Positions 1-9,067 of a DNA stretch of 64,000 nt are shown in pieces. The stretch's first letter is position 1. Each line of letters opens with the position of its first letter. The DNA is from GCA-2690565 sp002457235 (GTDB lineage Bacteria; Verrucomicrobiota; Verrucomicrobiia; Opitutales; Coraliomargaritaceae): the NCBI GenBank assembly GCA_045565695.1, contig JBJLEZ010000009.1, forward strand, positions 124,001 to 188,000, given 5' to 3'. The notes beneath the pieces are model-generated. The model saw only the letters and a program-made list of their open reading frames with translations. It searched no databases and had not been told where the DNA came from. The translations under genes were made by a program, and so were the position numbers.

Positions 1-1026
1 AGTACTTCTAAAGCGTCCTCAGTTGTCATCAGTTCTCGTTTGAGACTCGCACGAAATTTAAAGAATTATACTTTTCCAAATCGTGCCAACATTGCTCAGA
101 AGTGTGACATATTGACCAATATTGAGACAGTTTTAAAGGACATTCCTTATATGAAAAAAGGTTATTTTTTCAAAATGGAAGAATTGAGTTCACTAGAAAA
201 AAAAATGCTAGTAGAGCGACATTGGATAAGTAGAGAGTTATCAGAAATTGATGAAGGATCAGCGGTTTCAATTTCAAGTGATCATTTATGTTCTGTTATG
301 ATTAACGAAGAGGATCATTTGAGAATACAGTTTATCAAAAATGGGTTCAACTTAAATGCACTTTGGAAGACGGTGAATGATTTCGACGACCTCTTAGAAG
401 ACAAACTGCCTTATGCCTTTTCAAAAGATCTCGGATACATCACTGCTTGTCCAACTAATTTAGGAACAGGTTTGAGGGCATCTGTTATGATGCATTTGCC
501 GGGATTGTCTATATCGGACAATATAGAAAAAGTGATACGATCTTCAAACCAACTAGGTTTGGCGGTTAGAGGCTTATTTGGTGAGGGATCAGACGCAAGT
601 GGTCACATTTATCAAATATCCAATCAGCAAACTTTAGGCGAATCAGAGAAAGATATTTTGGATCGTTTAGCAGGCGTATTGAAAAATATTATTGAGCATG
701 AATTAAATGCCCGAATTAAGTATTATGAAAAAAATAAGGAAATATTGATCGATAAAATACACCGTTCTTTTGGAATTTTGCAAAATTGCCATTTAATAAA
801 TTCTGATGAAGCAATGAATCATTTATCATTTATGAGAATGGCAATCGACTTAGGTTTTCTTCCTGAAGAATTTAGAAGGCTTATTGATTATCTCTTCATT
901 GAAATTCAGCCTGGGCATATTCAATATCCTGATAGTAATATTAGTGTAGAATTAAGAGATATAAAGAGAGCAGAACTGTTAAGAAATAATTTTAACAAAC
1001 TTCCTTCACTTAATTTTGACAAATAA
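1..1026 (+). CDS. mcsB: Protein arginine kinase McsB (5' end outside window)
   Basis: Phosphagen-kinase-fold enzyme that phosphorylates arginines on proteins and so marks them for ClpC. The reading frame is open from base 1, and the residues before the first possible internal start (TTG at 40) include the family motif SSRLRLARN, so the gene begins upstream and only a few N-terminal residues are missing. Visible family motifs are NEEDHLRIQ, the active-site region CPTNLGTGLRASVM, and GLFGEGSDASGHIYQISNQ. The C-terminal RDIKRAELLR matches the McsB tail. The stop lies 33 bp before clpC, so the two are probably cotranscribed as in Firmicutes, where McsA and CtsR usually accompany them; neither is visible here. 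Confidence 0.93.
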   Translation, partial: STSKASSVVISSRLRLARNLKNYTFPNRANIAQKCDILTNIETVLKDIPYMKKGYFFKMEELSSLEKKMLVERHWISRELSEIDEGSAVSISSDHLCSVMINEEDHLRIQFIKNGFNLNALWKTVNDFDDLLEDKLPYAFSKDLGYITACPTNLGTGLRASVMMHLPGLSISDNIEKVIRSSNQLGLAVRGLFGEGSDASGHIYQISNQQTLGESEKDILDRLAGVLKNIIEHELNARIKYYEKNKEILIDKIHRSFGILQNCHLINSDEAMNHLSFMRMAIDLGFLPEEFRRLIDYLFIEIQPGHIQYPDSNISVELRDIKRAELLRNNFNKLPSLNFDK

Positions 1027-1059
1027 TTGGAACAGTATAAGCTTACTATATATTAAAAC

Positions 1060-3546
1060 ATGGAACCATTAAATAATTTCACACCACGAGCTCAGCAAGT
1101 ATTAGCTTTATCTAGGAAAGAAGCTGAACGCTTTAATCATAACTATGTCGGTACTGAGCATTTATTGCTCGGATTAATCAATCTTGGTCAGGGTGTAGCA
1201 GTCAATGTATTGCAAAAAATGGACTTAGACTTACAAACAGTTAGAGTTGCAGTTGAAAAACAGGTTGGAATAGGTCCTGAATCAAAGCCATTAGGCGCTA
1301 TTCCATATACTCCAAGAGTTAAAAAGGTATTAGCTCTCTCTGGGAAAGAAGCAAAATTGCTTAATCATTCTTACGTAGGTACTGAGCATCTTCTTTTAGG
1401 CCTTTTAAGAGAAGGAGAGGGCGTTGCAGCTCGAGTCTTGAAGTCACTCAATATCGATATTGAGCGGTGTCGAAATGAAGTGTTATCTGAATTAGACCCG
1501 AATTTTTCTGGTGAGGTTGAATCCTCCGCAGTAAATTCTTCCCCTGATGAGGAAAAGAAAGACTCTAAAACACCTGCACTAAAAGCTTTTGGTCGTGATT
1601 TAACCGAGCTTTCTAAAAATGGCGAGTTAGACCCAGTGATTGGACGACAACATGAAATCCAGAGAGTGGTACAGATTTTATGCCGCAGAACCAAAAACAA
1701 TCCAGTTTTAATTGGCGAAGCAGGAGTAGGTAAAACAGCTATTGCTGAAGGATTGGCTCATGAGATCAACTCAGGCTTAGTTCCAGAGATTCTAGAAAAT
1801 AAGCGTGTCATTACATTAGACTTAGCCTTAATGGTAGCAGGCACAAAGTATCGTGGACAATTTGAGGAAAGAATTAAAGCGGTCATGGACGAAATTCGTC
1901 GGGCGAAAAACATTATTATCTTCATTGATGAATTACATACAATAGTTGGAGCGGGTGCTGCAGAAGGTGCGATGGATGCTTCTAATATCTTCAAGCCCGC
2001 ATTAAGTCGAGGAGAGCTTCAATGTATTGGTGCAACCACTTTATCAGAGTACCGCAAATTTATTGAAAAAGATAGTGCACTCGATCGTCGTTTCCAATCT
2101 GTTAAGGTAGATGCTCCATCCATCAATGACTCAGTACTCATTTTGAAGGGGATACGTAGCAAATATGAAGAACATCATAATGTGCGTTATACGGATGAAT
2201 CTCTAGAACTTGCGGTGAAATTATCTGAGCGTTATATCACATCAAGGTTTCTTCCAGACAAGGCTATTGATATTTTGGATGAGGCTGGAGCACGTGCACG
2301 TATTGACTCAATGAAACGTCCTCCAGATCTTGAATCAATGTCTGAAGAAATTGAGTCTGTGTGTGCACAAAAAGAAGATGCTATTGCTAAGCAGTTATTT
2401 GAAGAAGCAGCAAAGTATCGCGATGAAGAGAAGAAACTTCGTGAAACTCAGAAAAAGTTCATTGAAGACTGGAAAAAAGAGAGAGCTGAAAAAGAAATTT
2501 TAGTGGATGACGATGCGATGCTTAAAATTGTTTCAGATTGGACGGGAATTCCTCTTTCTCGAATGGAACAGAAGGAAAGCAAAAAATTATTGAATTTAGA
2601 AAATGAGTTAAGGTCTGAGGTTATTGGTCAAGAAAAGGCCACTGAGGTCATTGCCAAGGCATTAAGACGTTCTCGTGCTGATCTAAAGGATCCAAAGCGT
2701 CCAATTGGTTCGTTTATGTTTCTTGGACCTACAGGTGTCGGTAAAACTTTATTAGCAAAAATATTAGCTAAACACATGTTTGGTGACAGTGATTCTATTA
2801 TTCAAATAGATATGTCTGAATATATGGAAAAGTTTTCGGTGTCTCGCTTAGTCGGATCGCCTCCAGGGTATGTTGGACATGATGAAGGTGGACAGTTAAC
2901 AGAAGCTGTACGCAGAAAACCTTATTCTGTTGTTCTATTTGATGAGATCGAAAAAGCACACCCAGATGTAGTTCAATTACTGTTACAAGTATTAGAAGAA
3001 GGTCGTTTAACAGACAGTCTAGGCAGAAAAATTGATTTTAGGAATACGATATTGATCATGACTTCTAACGTCGGTGCAGACATCCTTCAAAAAGACACTT
3101 CAATGGGCTTTGGAGTAGAGGTGAATGCCGATAGTGAATACGAAAAGATACGCGATAAGATATTAGATGAAACAAAACGTATTTTTAAACCAGAATTTTT
3201 AAATCGTTTAAATGACCTAGTCATTTTCCGTTCATTAAGAATGGAAGATATGAACGCAATTGTTGATTTAGAGTTGCTGAATCTTTCGAATCGTTTGAAA
3301 GGGCAAGAGCTTTTCTTTGACTTAGATGATGCTTCAAAAGAATTTATCATTAAGAAAGGTTATGATGAAAAATTTGGTGCACGTCCTTTAAAGAGGGCTA
3401 TCGAGCGTTTCCTGGAAGATTCTTTAGCAGAAGCTATCTTGGAAGGAACTATCAAGAGAGGTGAAAAGATCAATGTATCTCTTAACGACACTAAGGATGG
3501 TCTTATGTTCAATCAAGATAGTTTAGCTTCTAAAGCAAATCACTAA
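1060..3546 (+). CDS. clpC: ATP-dependent Clp protease ATPase subunit ClpC
   Basis: AAA+ unfoldase that feeds substrates to ClpP. Order of parts in 828 residues: two Clp N repeats (about 5-65 and 82-145), the first AAA module with Walker A GEAGVGKT near 219-226 and FIDELH near 288, a middle domain with a UVR-like motif (about 436-462), and a second AAA module with GPTGVGKT near 556-563. The MGF tripeptide near 682 sits where ClpC/ClpA-type proteins carry their ClpP-docking loop. Both N repeats keep the GTEH glutamate that binds phosphoarginine in Bacillus ClpC, which fits the adjacent mcsB. ATG start; clpP is encoded separately at 14.6-15.2 kb. Confidence 0.97.
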   Translation: MEPLNNFTPRAQQVLALSRKEAERFNHNYVGTEHLLLGLINLGQGVAVNVLQKMDLDLQTVRVAVEKQVGIGPESKPLGAIPYTPRVKKVLALSGKEAKLLNHSYVGTEHLLLGLLREGEGVAARVLKSLNIDIERCRNEVLSELDPNFSGEVESSAVNSSPDEEKKDSKTPALKAFGRDLTELSKNGELDPVIGRQHEIQRVVQILCRRTKNNPVLIGEAGVGKTAIAEGLAHEINSGLVPEILENKRVITLDLALMVAGTKYRGQFEERIKAVMDEIRRAKNIIIFIDELHTIVGAGAAEGAMDASNIFKPALSRGELQCIGATTLSEYRKFIEKDSALDRRFQSVKVDAPSINDSVLILKGIRSKYEEHHNVRYTDESLELAVKLSERYITSRFLPDKAIDILDEAGARARIDSMKRPPDLESMSEEIESVCAQKEDAIAKQLFEEAAKYRDEEKKLRETQKKFIEDWKKERAEKEILVDDDAMLKIVSDWTGIPLSRMEQKESKKLLNLENELRSEVIGQEKATEVIAKALRRSRADLKDPKRPIGSFMFLGPTGVGKTLLAKILAKHMFGDSDSIIQIDMSEYMEKFSVSRLVGSPPGYVGHDEGGQLTEAVRRKPYSVVLFDEIEKAHPDVVQLLLQVLEEGRLTDSLGRKIDFRNTILIMTSNVGADILQKDTSMGFGVEVNADSEYEKIRDKILDETKRIFKPEFLNRLNDLVIFRSLRMEDMNAIVDLELLNLSNRLKGQELFFDLDDASKEFIIKKGYDEKFGARPLKRAIERFLEDSLAEAILEGTIKRGEKINVSLNDTKDGLMFNQDSLASKANH

Positions 3547-3559
3547 TTGATAGTCTCAC

Positions 3560-3590
3560 CTTACTTGTAAGCGAAAGCTCAATCTTTCGC
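3560..3590. terminator. Two short hairpins between convergent clpC and the ribB gene
   Basis: The 62-bp convergent gap holds CTTAC-tt-GTAAG (3560-3571) and a perfect 7-bp stem GCGAAAG/CTTTCGC with a 6-base loop (3571-3590). No T-run follows, so classical intrinsic termination is uncertain. The hairpins may end or stabilise either transcript. Confidence 0.35.
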
Positions 3591-3608
3591 ACCCTTAAGC
3601 AGGATATT

Positions 3609-4727
3609 TTAGGAAGATAAGGATATTTGATCGGTTATCGTTAGATTATATGCATCTAATCCGACTACCTTTCTTGGATTATCGGTAAGGATTTTAATCT
3701 TATTCAAACCTAGATCAGCAAGTATCTGTGCTCCAATTCCATAGTCTCTAGGATCCATTTTAGGTGGGCTTATTTGTTCAGACTTTAAAATATCTTTGAG
3801 AAACTTAATTCCTCCGTGTTTTTGTTCTATATAGACAAAGACACCGTGTTTAGCTTCAGCGATTTTTTTTAAAGCTTGGTCTAGGTTATTGTGTCCTTGA
3901 GTGCCTACTTGCTTAAAGAGGTCAGATAATCTATATTCACTATGAACTCTAACAAGCGTGGGTTCTTGATTCAATTCTCCCATAGAAAGTGCAATGTGTT
4001 GTCGGTCATCTAATACACTTTTAAATAAATGAAAATCAAACTCTCCGTATTCAGTTTCAATCTTTTTAGAGGAGATGCGTTTGATTAGGCATTCTTTTTC
4101 ATGCCTAAACTCTATAAGTTGTGAAATTGAAATCAGTTTGAGTTGGTGCTTCTTCTTAAATTCAACTAGATCCGGTAATCGGGCTAAACTGCCATCTTCA
4201 TTTAATATCTCGCAGATTACGCCAGACGGGTTTAATCCAGCTAATACAGCTAAATCAACGGCGGCTTCAGTATGGCCCGCACGTTGTAATACTCCGCCAG
4301 CTTTCGCTCTTAAAGGAAAAACATGTCCGGGTTGCACCAAATCATCAGGCACAGAATTAGGATTACTTAAAATCTGTATAGTTTTTGCACGATCATGAGC
4401 ACTAATTCCTGTACTTATTCCTTTAGCGGCATCAACTGAAATGGCAAAATCTGTTTGATGTGCTTCACGGTTTTCTGAAGACATTGGATTTATCCCTAAA
4501 CTTCTAAGCTGTTCGGCCTGCATGGGAACGCATATTAAACCCCTTGCATGTAGAATCATCTGATTAATACTCTCTGTTGTAGCTTTTTCTGCAGCCAAAA
4601 TTAAATCACCCTCATTTTCCCTAGCTTCGTCGTCTGTTACGATTACTGGCTTACCTTCGGCGATATCTTTGATCGCACTTTCTATAGTATCAAACGGAGC
4701 ATTGCCTGTTTTAGTTGTACTTTCCAT
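3609..4727 (-). CDS. ribB: 3,4-dihydroxy-2-butanone-4-phosphate synthase with degenerate GTP cyclohydrolase II domain
   Basis: Riboflavin pathway enzyme converting ribulose 5-phosphate to dihydroxybutanone phosphate. The N-terminal half (about 1-205) has all RibB hallmarks: TDDEARENEGDLI, HARGLICVPM, HDRAKTI, and a GGVLQRAGHTEAAVDL loop. The C-terminal half aligns to GTP cyclohydrolase II, but its zinc site is gone: VRVHSEYRLSDLF (about 258-270) has Tyr in place of the first Cys, and the usual RCDCG is GTQGH. The EGRGIGL segment is also lost, while DPRDYGIGAQIL remains. This resembles the hybrid form described as RibBX, so only the RibB activity is expected. It is often annotated ribBA. Confidence 0.9.
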   Translation of the reverse strand: MESTTKTGNAPFDTIESAIKDIAEGKPVIVTDDEARENEGDLILAAEKATTESINQMILHARGLICVPMQAEQLRSLGINPMSSENREAHQTDFAISVDAAKGISTGISAHDRAKTIQILSNPNSVPDDLVQPGHVFPLRAKAGGVLQRAGHTEAAVDLAVLAGLNPSGVICEILNEDGSLARLPDLVEFKKKHQLKLISISQLIEFRHEKECLIKRISSKKIETEYGEFDFHLFKSVLDDRQHIALSMGELNQEPTLVRVHSEYRLSDLFKQVGTQGHNNLDQALKKIAEAKHGVFVYIEQKHGGIKFLKDILKSEQISPPKMDPRDYGIGAQILADLGLNKIKILTDNPRKVVGLDAYNLTITDQISLSS

Positions 4728-4796
4728 GTTTAATTAAAATCTACCTATACGAATGCTATTACTTTTTGTAAACACAACTTATTTGGTATAAAACCA

Positions 4797-4826
4797 AAAA
4801 AAAACCCGCAGTTAGCGGGCTTTTTT
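4797..4826 (-). terminator. Intrinsic terminator after rplU-rpmA
   Basis: GC stem CCCGC/GCGGG around a 5-base loop (4805-4819), flanked by A and T runs on both sides, so it can work in either direction. It lies 18 bp after the rpmA stop on the minus strand and separates the ribosomal pair from the downstream riboflavin gene. Confidence 0.85.
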
Positions 4827-4844
4827 AATTAAAATTCATCTTAG

Positions 4845-5099
4845 CTATGCACTAGCCGCCTCAACAACGTTAATTTTTCTATGCTTTGAGTCAAAGTGTA
4901 CAGATCCTTCTGATAAAGCGAATAAAGTATGGTCACGGCCCATTCCTACATTATTCCCAGGATGGTAACGAGTACCTCTTTGTCTTAAAATGATGTTTCC
5001 AGCAATAACATGCTCTCCACCAAACTTTTTCACACCCAGTCTTTTTGAATGACTGTCGCGTCCATTTCTTGAAGTTCCTTGTCCTTTTTTATGTGCCAT
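4845..5099 (-). CDS. rpmA: 50S ribosomal protein L27
   Basis: Small basic protein of the large subunit whose N-terminus reaches towards the peptidyl transferase centre. The 84 residues begin MAHKKGQGTSRNGRDS and contain RLGVKKFGGEHV and IIRQRGT-like ILRQRGTRYHPG, all family signatures. There is no Firmicutes-type cleavable leader before the conserved start. It is 21 bp downstream of rplU in the usual rplU-rpmA order and is followed by a strong terminator. An obg gene, often third in this operon, is absent. Confidence 0.97.
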   Translation of the reverse strand: MAHKKGQGTSRNGRDSHSKRLGVKKFGGEHVIAGNIILRQRGTRYHPGNNVGMGRDHTLFALSEGSVHFDSKHRKINVVEAASA

Positions 5100-5120
5100 G
5101 ATCTAAATTGGTTTTATCGC

Positions 5121-5435
5121 TTAACCTTCGATAGAATTAATTTTAATAACTGAGAGGTGCTGACGATGGCCTTTTACTCTTTTGTAGCCTTGTCTGCGTT
5201 TCTTTTTGATAGTTGTGACCTTTTTGTCTTTTTTGTTTTCAAGTATGGTTGCTTTAACACTAGCATTTTCAATAACTGGTGTGCCAAAGCGAGTAGCTTC
5301 ACCTTCACCGAGCATAATAACGTCTGTGATATCAATAGTATCGCCAGCTTTTGTCTCTGGATAAAGATTTACTTTTAGGATATCTCCTTCAACCACAGTA
5401 AATTGTCGTCCTTGTGTTTTAATAGTTGCTTTCAT
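5121..5435 (-). CDS. rplU: 50S ribosomal protein L21
   Basis: Large-subunit protein binding 23S rRNA. About 104 residues from the ATG at 5435: KATIKTQGRQFTVVEGD at the N-terminus and KKKRRQGYKRVKGHRQ near the C-terminus are the family signatures. The frame extends to a GTG at 5450, but that codon overlaps the Shine-Dalgarno-like AGGTGG upstream of the ATG, so the ATG is preferred. First gene of the rplU-rpmA operon. Confidence 0.96.
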   Translation of the reverse strand: MKATIKTQGRQFTVVEGDILKVNLYPETKAGDTIDITDVIMLGEGEATRFGTPVIENASVKATILENKKDKKVTTIKKKRRQGYKRVKGHRQHLSVIKINSIEG

Positions 5436-5577
5436 AATTTGAAAAACCACCTAACAAAGCGTATTATCCGAAGAATTCAAGAGTTTTCTTAGATAATAAG
5501 CAAAAAAATACGATTAAAGGCTGATATTATTATTGAGTCTCAATTGAGTCTCATTAAGTTGATGTTGCATTAAGTTT

Positions 5578-6054
5578 ATGAAAATTGAAATACAAGATCA
5601 ATATATTGAGAGTTTTAAGGAATTTTTAACCCGTAAAGGTTTGAGGGTGACAAATCAAAGGATGGCCATTTTTAGTGCTGCGTTTACCTGTGATGACCAT
5701 TTTACTGCAGAAGAGTTGTTAGATAAATCTAGAAATTTAGATGATTCCGTATCTAGAGCAACTGTATACCGTGCCTTACCTCTGCTGACAGAAAGTAATT
5801 TGATTCGTGAGGTAGATGTTGGTAAAGATTATAAATATTACGCTGCAAATAAGGATGTAAAAACTTTTCAGGCGCAGGTTATTTGTATGGATTGTGAAAA
5901 GATTTTTGAAATAGATGCACCGTTTATGGAGTGGTATGGTAAAACAGTAGCTGAAAAGCTGTTGCTATCAGTAGAAGACCAAAGACTTCAAGTATCTGCA
6001 AGATGCGACCAATTGAGGTCTAAGGGTGAGTGTAATAAAGTTTTCACTAAATAA
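5578..6054 (+). CDS. Fur-family transcriptional regulator, atypical metal sites
   Basis: Winged-helix DNA-binding protein of the Fur family, 158 residues. The N-terminal part (about 10-90) is typical: LTRKGLRVTNQRMAIF, HFTAEELL, SRATVYRALPLLTESNLI. The dimerisation half keeps a CMDC pair but lacks the His cluster (HHDH in E. coli Fur); the aligned stretch is KTFQAQ. The second cysteine pair is spaced as ARCDQLRSKGEC rather than CxxC. Metal specificity therefore cannot be read from the sequence, and a non-iron ligand or metal-independent role is possible. It begins a + strand run with the TPR protein and priA and is divergent from rplU. Confidence 0.82.
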   Translation: MKIEIQDQYIESFKEFLTRKGLRVTNQRMAIFSAAFTCDDHFTAEELLDKSRNLDDSVSRATVYRALPLLTESNLIREVDVGKDYKYYAANKDVKTFQAQVICMDCEKIFEIDAPFMEWYGKTVAEKLLLSVEDQRLQVSARCDQLRSKGECNKVFTK

Positions 6055-6067
6055 GACGTTCTGATTT

Positions 6068-6448
6068 ATGAAAAGTGAACAAACAGTAGGAGACCTAGCT
6101 CTTGATTTTGAGTTTAATTTTTACGTGTCACTTTATAAAAAATTGCCCAATGACAAACGACTGATTTCAATTCTTGCAGAGCTTTATACTCGTCACGGTG
6201 AAATTGAAAAAGGCTTAGAATTGGACAGGAAATTAGTTGAAATAGATGAATCCAATGCAACAGCTCATTATAACTTAGCGTGTAGTTTATCGCTTGTTGA
6301 AAACTTTGAAGAAGCAATTTGTGCTTTAAGGAAATCGATTAGTTTAGGGTATTGTGATTTTAATTGGATGTTGGAAGATCAAGATTTACAAGCCTTGAGG
6401 ACAACTGAGTATTTTACGCAATTAAAAAGGGATTTAGGTTTTCTGTGA
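6068..6448 (+). CDS. Small TPR-repeat protein
   Basis: 126 residues, mostly helical, with about two and a half tetratricopeptide repeats (for example LAELYTRHGEIEKGLELDRKL and ATAHYNLACSLSLVENFEEA). TPR repeats bind peptides or proteins; no partner can be named. It starts 14 bp after the Fur-family gene, and its stop overlaps the GTG start of priA (GTGA), so the three genes are probably translationally linked. No signal peptide, so likely cytoplasmic. Confidence 0.75.
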   Translation: MKSEQTVGDLALDFEFNFYVSLYKKLPNDKRLISILAELYTRHGEIEKGLELDRKLVEIDESNATAHYNLACSLSLVENFEEAICALRKSISLGYCDFNWMLEDQDLQALRTTEYFTQLKRDLGFL

Positions 6449-8727
6449 TTGCTAAAGGAAAGAGAGATTTAATAGGGAAGCGTGAAACTCTTGTTGAAGT
6501 CATTCCCTTAGCTGGTTTTAATGCGCAACTAGCCTATAAAGTTCCTTCCTTTTTAGAAGGGAAAATCCGTAAGGGACATCTTGTTAGAATACCCATACGG
6601 AATAAAAATGAATTAGGTGTGGTTGTTCAATTATCTTCTGAACAAATAATTTCTATAGATAGAATAAAATTCATACTTGAATTAGTTCAATCTGAGCCAG
6701 TTCTGACGGAAGATTTACATGCTTTATTGAATTGGTGCTCTTCTTATTACACAGCTTCTTTTGAATCAATTCTTGAGGCTATGATACCAAGTTTTATTCG
6801 AAAAGGAATGGGTTCAAAAAAAATACGCGTTCTGCAGATTGCTAAAAATTTTGAGGCTTATTTAATTGCGCCCTTATTAAAAAGAGCGCCTAAACAAGCT
6901 GAGCTTTTAAAGTTCATGATGAACCAAAAGCTTCCATTGCCCAAAGCATTGGTAATAAAACGACTGAAGATTTCTCCCTCAGTATGTGACAGTCTGATTA
7001 AAAAAGGCTATTTAGTTGAAACTTCAAAAGAGGAAAAGAGAGAAGCATACAAGGATAAACTAGCTCAAGAATCTAATGAGGTAATGGCTAAGGCTCATGA
7101 TCTTACAAACGAGCAACAATTAATTACTCAAGATCTTCAGCGCTCTATCGAGAAGAAAGAATTTTCCGTAGAAGTGATTCATGGTGTAACGGGCTCTGGT
7201 AAAACCGAGGTTTACCTTCATGCCATTGCTTCTGTTGTCAATCAAGGCGGAGGTGTGATTTTTCTAGTTCCAGAAATTGCCTTAGCTCCACAAACAGTTG
7301 GTCGTGTGAGAAATCGATTGGAAGCTATTGGAGTAAAGACTGTAGTTTGGCACAGTCATTTGTCTGATGGGGAGCGATACGATGCATGGTCTTCGTTAGT
7401 AAAAGATGAGGCTTCCGTAGTTGTTGGAGCTCGATCCGCGATTTTAGCTCCCGTTAAAAATTTACAACTAATTATAGTTGATGAAGAACATGAACCAGCA
7501 TACAAGCAGGAAGATACACCAAGGTACCACGGGAGAGATGTAGCTGTTTACAGAGCATTTATTAATAACGCAGTATGTATCTTAGGGTCGGCTACTCCGT
7601 CGTTAGAAACCTTTCATAATACGACATTGGGTAAATATAAATTACATAAGATGTACAATCGCGTGGATAACCGAGAGCTTCCAAAGGTGCATATTGTGGA
7701 TATGCGAAAAGAAGGAAAAATGGGTGATGGTGCAGGTCCTATATCTTCAATGTTAGCTAATAAAATCATTGATCGTTTTGAGAAAAGAGAACAATCGATA
7801 CTCTTTTTAAACCGTCGAGGCTTTGCATCTAACTTTATTTGCCAAGATTGCGGACATGTTGCGACTTGTGAACATTGTAGTATTCCAATGACAGTACATA
7901 GGACAGACTGGACCTTGAAATGTCATCTTTGTTCAGTATCTTATAAGCTTCCTAAAGTTTGTCCTAAATGTAATAATTCGTCAGTATTAACTAAAGGTTT
8001 TGGAACTCAAAGAATTGAGGATATTGTTCAAAAAATAGTACCAAGAGCTAGAATCGTCCGAATGGATGCGGATGCGATGACAAAAAAGAATTTATTTCGT
8101 TCGATATTAAATGATTTTAGAATTGGTAAAATTGATATTTTAGTAGGGACTCAGATGATTGCAAAGGGCTTAGATTTTCCGAATGTTACTTTAGTTGGAT
8201 TGGTGGATGCAGATCGCTCTTTACACGTTGAAGATTTCCGTGCGAGTGAGCGTACTTTTCAATTAATTGTTCAAGTATCAGGCAGATCCGGTCGTGGTGA
8301 CAGGGCAGGAGAAGTTGTTGTGCAAACGTGTACCCCTCACGCTTCACCTATTCTTTATGCGCGACAGACGGACTTTCAAGGGTTTTTAATGGAGACTTTA
8401 GAGCAAAGAAAAGAATTCAACTATCCACCTTACCGTCACTTAATAAGGCATTTATTTTCGGGAAAAAATCCGGACAAGGTGCGCTTTTTTATGAATCAAT
8501 GGTTGAAAGACTTGAAAGCAGCAACGGGTGAATCCTTAGAAATTCGTGGTCCTGCACCAGCGCCTATTGAAAAAATCAAAGACGAATACCGTTTTCATTT
8601 TTGGTATTTTACCCCAAGTGTTGTTCGTACAATTAACCCAATCAATGAAGCGAGAAAAGCATTTAAGCCAAAGCTTGATAAAGACGTGAGAGAATGGATT
8701 GATGTAGATCCTTTCCAAATGTCTTAG
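6445..8727 (+). CDS. priA: Primosomal protein N', replication restart helicase PriA
   Basis: 3'-5' superfamily 2 helicase that reloads the replisome at stalled forks. 760 residues: N-terminal 3'-DNA-binding domain, winged-helix region, Walker A GVTGSGKTE near 247, DEEH near 346-349, a zinc region with eight cysteines in CxxC pairs (466/469, 475/478, 493/496, 506/509), and a helicase C lobe with VGTQMIAKGLDFPNVTLVG. All catalytic and zinc residues are present. The GTG start overlaps the preceding TGA by four bases. Confidence 0.96.
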   Translation: MIAKGKRDLIGKRETLVEVIPLAGFNAQLAYKVPSFLEGKIRKGHLVRIPIRNKNELGVVVQLSSEQIISIDRIKFILELVQSEPVLTEDLHALLNWCSSYYTASFESILEAMIPSFIRKGMGSKKIRVLQIAKNFEAYLIAPLLKRAPKQAELLKFMMNQKLPLPKALVIKRLKISPSVCDSLIKKGYLVETSKEEKREAYKDKLAQESNEVMAKAHDLTNEQQLITQDLQRSIEKKEFSVEVIHGVTGSGKTEVYLHAIASVVNQGGGVIFLVPEIALAPQTVGRVRNRLEAIGVKTVVWHSHLSDGERYDAWSSLVKDEASVVVGARSAILAPVKNLQLIIVDEEHEPAYKQEDTPRYHGRDVAVYRAFINNAVCILGSATPSLETFHNTTLGKYKLHKMYNRVDNRELPKVHIVDMRKEGKMGDGAGPISSMLANKIIDRFEKREQSILFLNRRGFASNFICQDCGHVATCEHCSIPMTVHRTDWTLKCHLCSVSYKLPKVCPKCNNSSVLTKGFGTQRIEDIVQKIVPRARIVRMDADAMTKKNLFRSILNDFRIGKIDILVGTQMIAKGLDFPNVTLVGLVDADRSLHVEDFRASERTFQLIVQVSGRSGRGDRAGEVVVQTCTPHASPILYARQTDFQGFLMETLEQRKEFNYPPYRHLIRHLFSGKNPDKVRFFMNQWLKDLKAATGESLEIRGPAPAPIEKIKDEYRFHFWYFTPSVVRTINPINEARKAFKPKLDKDVREWIDVDPFQMS

Positions 8728-8738
8728 TCAATTTATAT

Positions 8739-8999
8739 CTAAGCATCAATTATCAAATCGGAATCACCTTTAGGCTTTGAGCAGCAAAGGAGAATATGCC
8801 CCGAATCGGGTTCACCAGTATGACCGAAAGGGTATTCGATTTCTCCTGAAATTAGTGGATGTTGGCAGGACGTACAATTGCCCATACGGCAACTAAACGG
8901 CAAGGCTAGATCATTAGCTTCAGCTAATTCTAGGATGTTTTCATAATTATCATCCCATTTGATGACTTCATTGGATTTTGTGAATTTAATTTCTGACAT
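8739..8999 (-). CDS. Plant-type [2Fe-2S] ferredoxin
   Basis: 86-residue electron carrier. The cluster motif is CRMGNCTSC (C-x4-C-x2-C) plus a distal Cys in LLCCSKP, the arrangement of plant-type and oxidoreductase-linked ferredoxin domains. It is soluble and a single domain; no reductase is fused or adjacent, so its partner is unknown. Convergent with priA, with 11 bp between the stops. Confidence 0.88.
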   Translation of the reverse strand: MSEIKFTKSNEVIKWDDNYENILELAEANDLALPFSCRMGNCTSCQHPLISGEIEYPFGHTGEPDSGHILLCCSKPKGDSDLIIDA

Positions 9000-9067
9000 G
9001 CGAAAAACCTAGATTATCCTTCATTAATTGGCTAGTATGAATTAACATTTTTTATTATATATTTATT

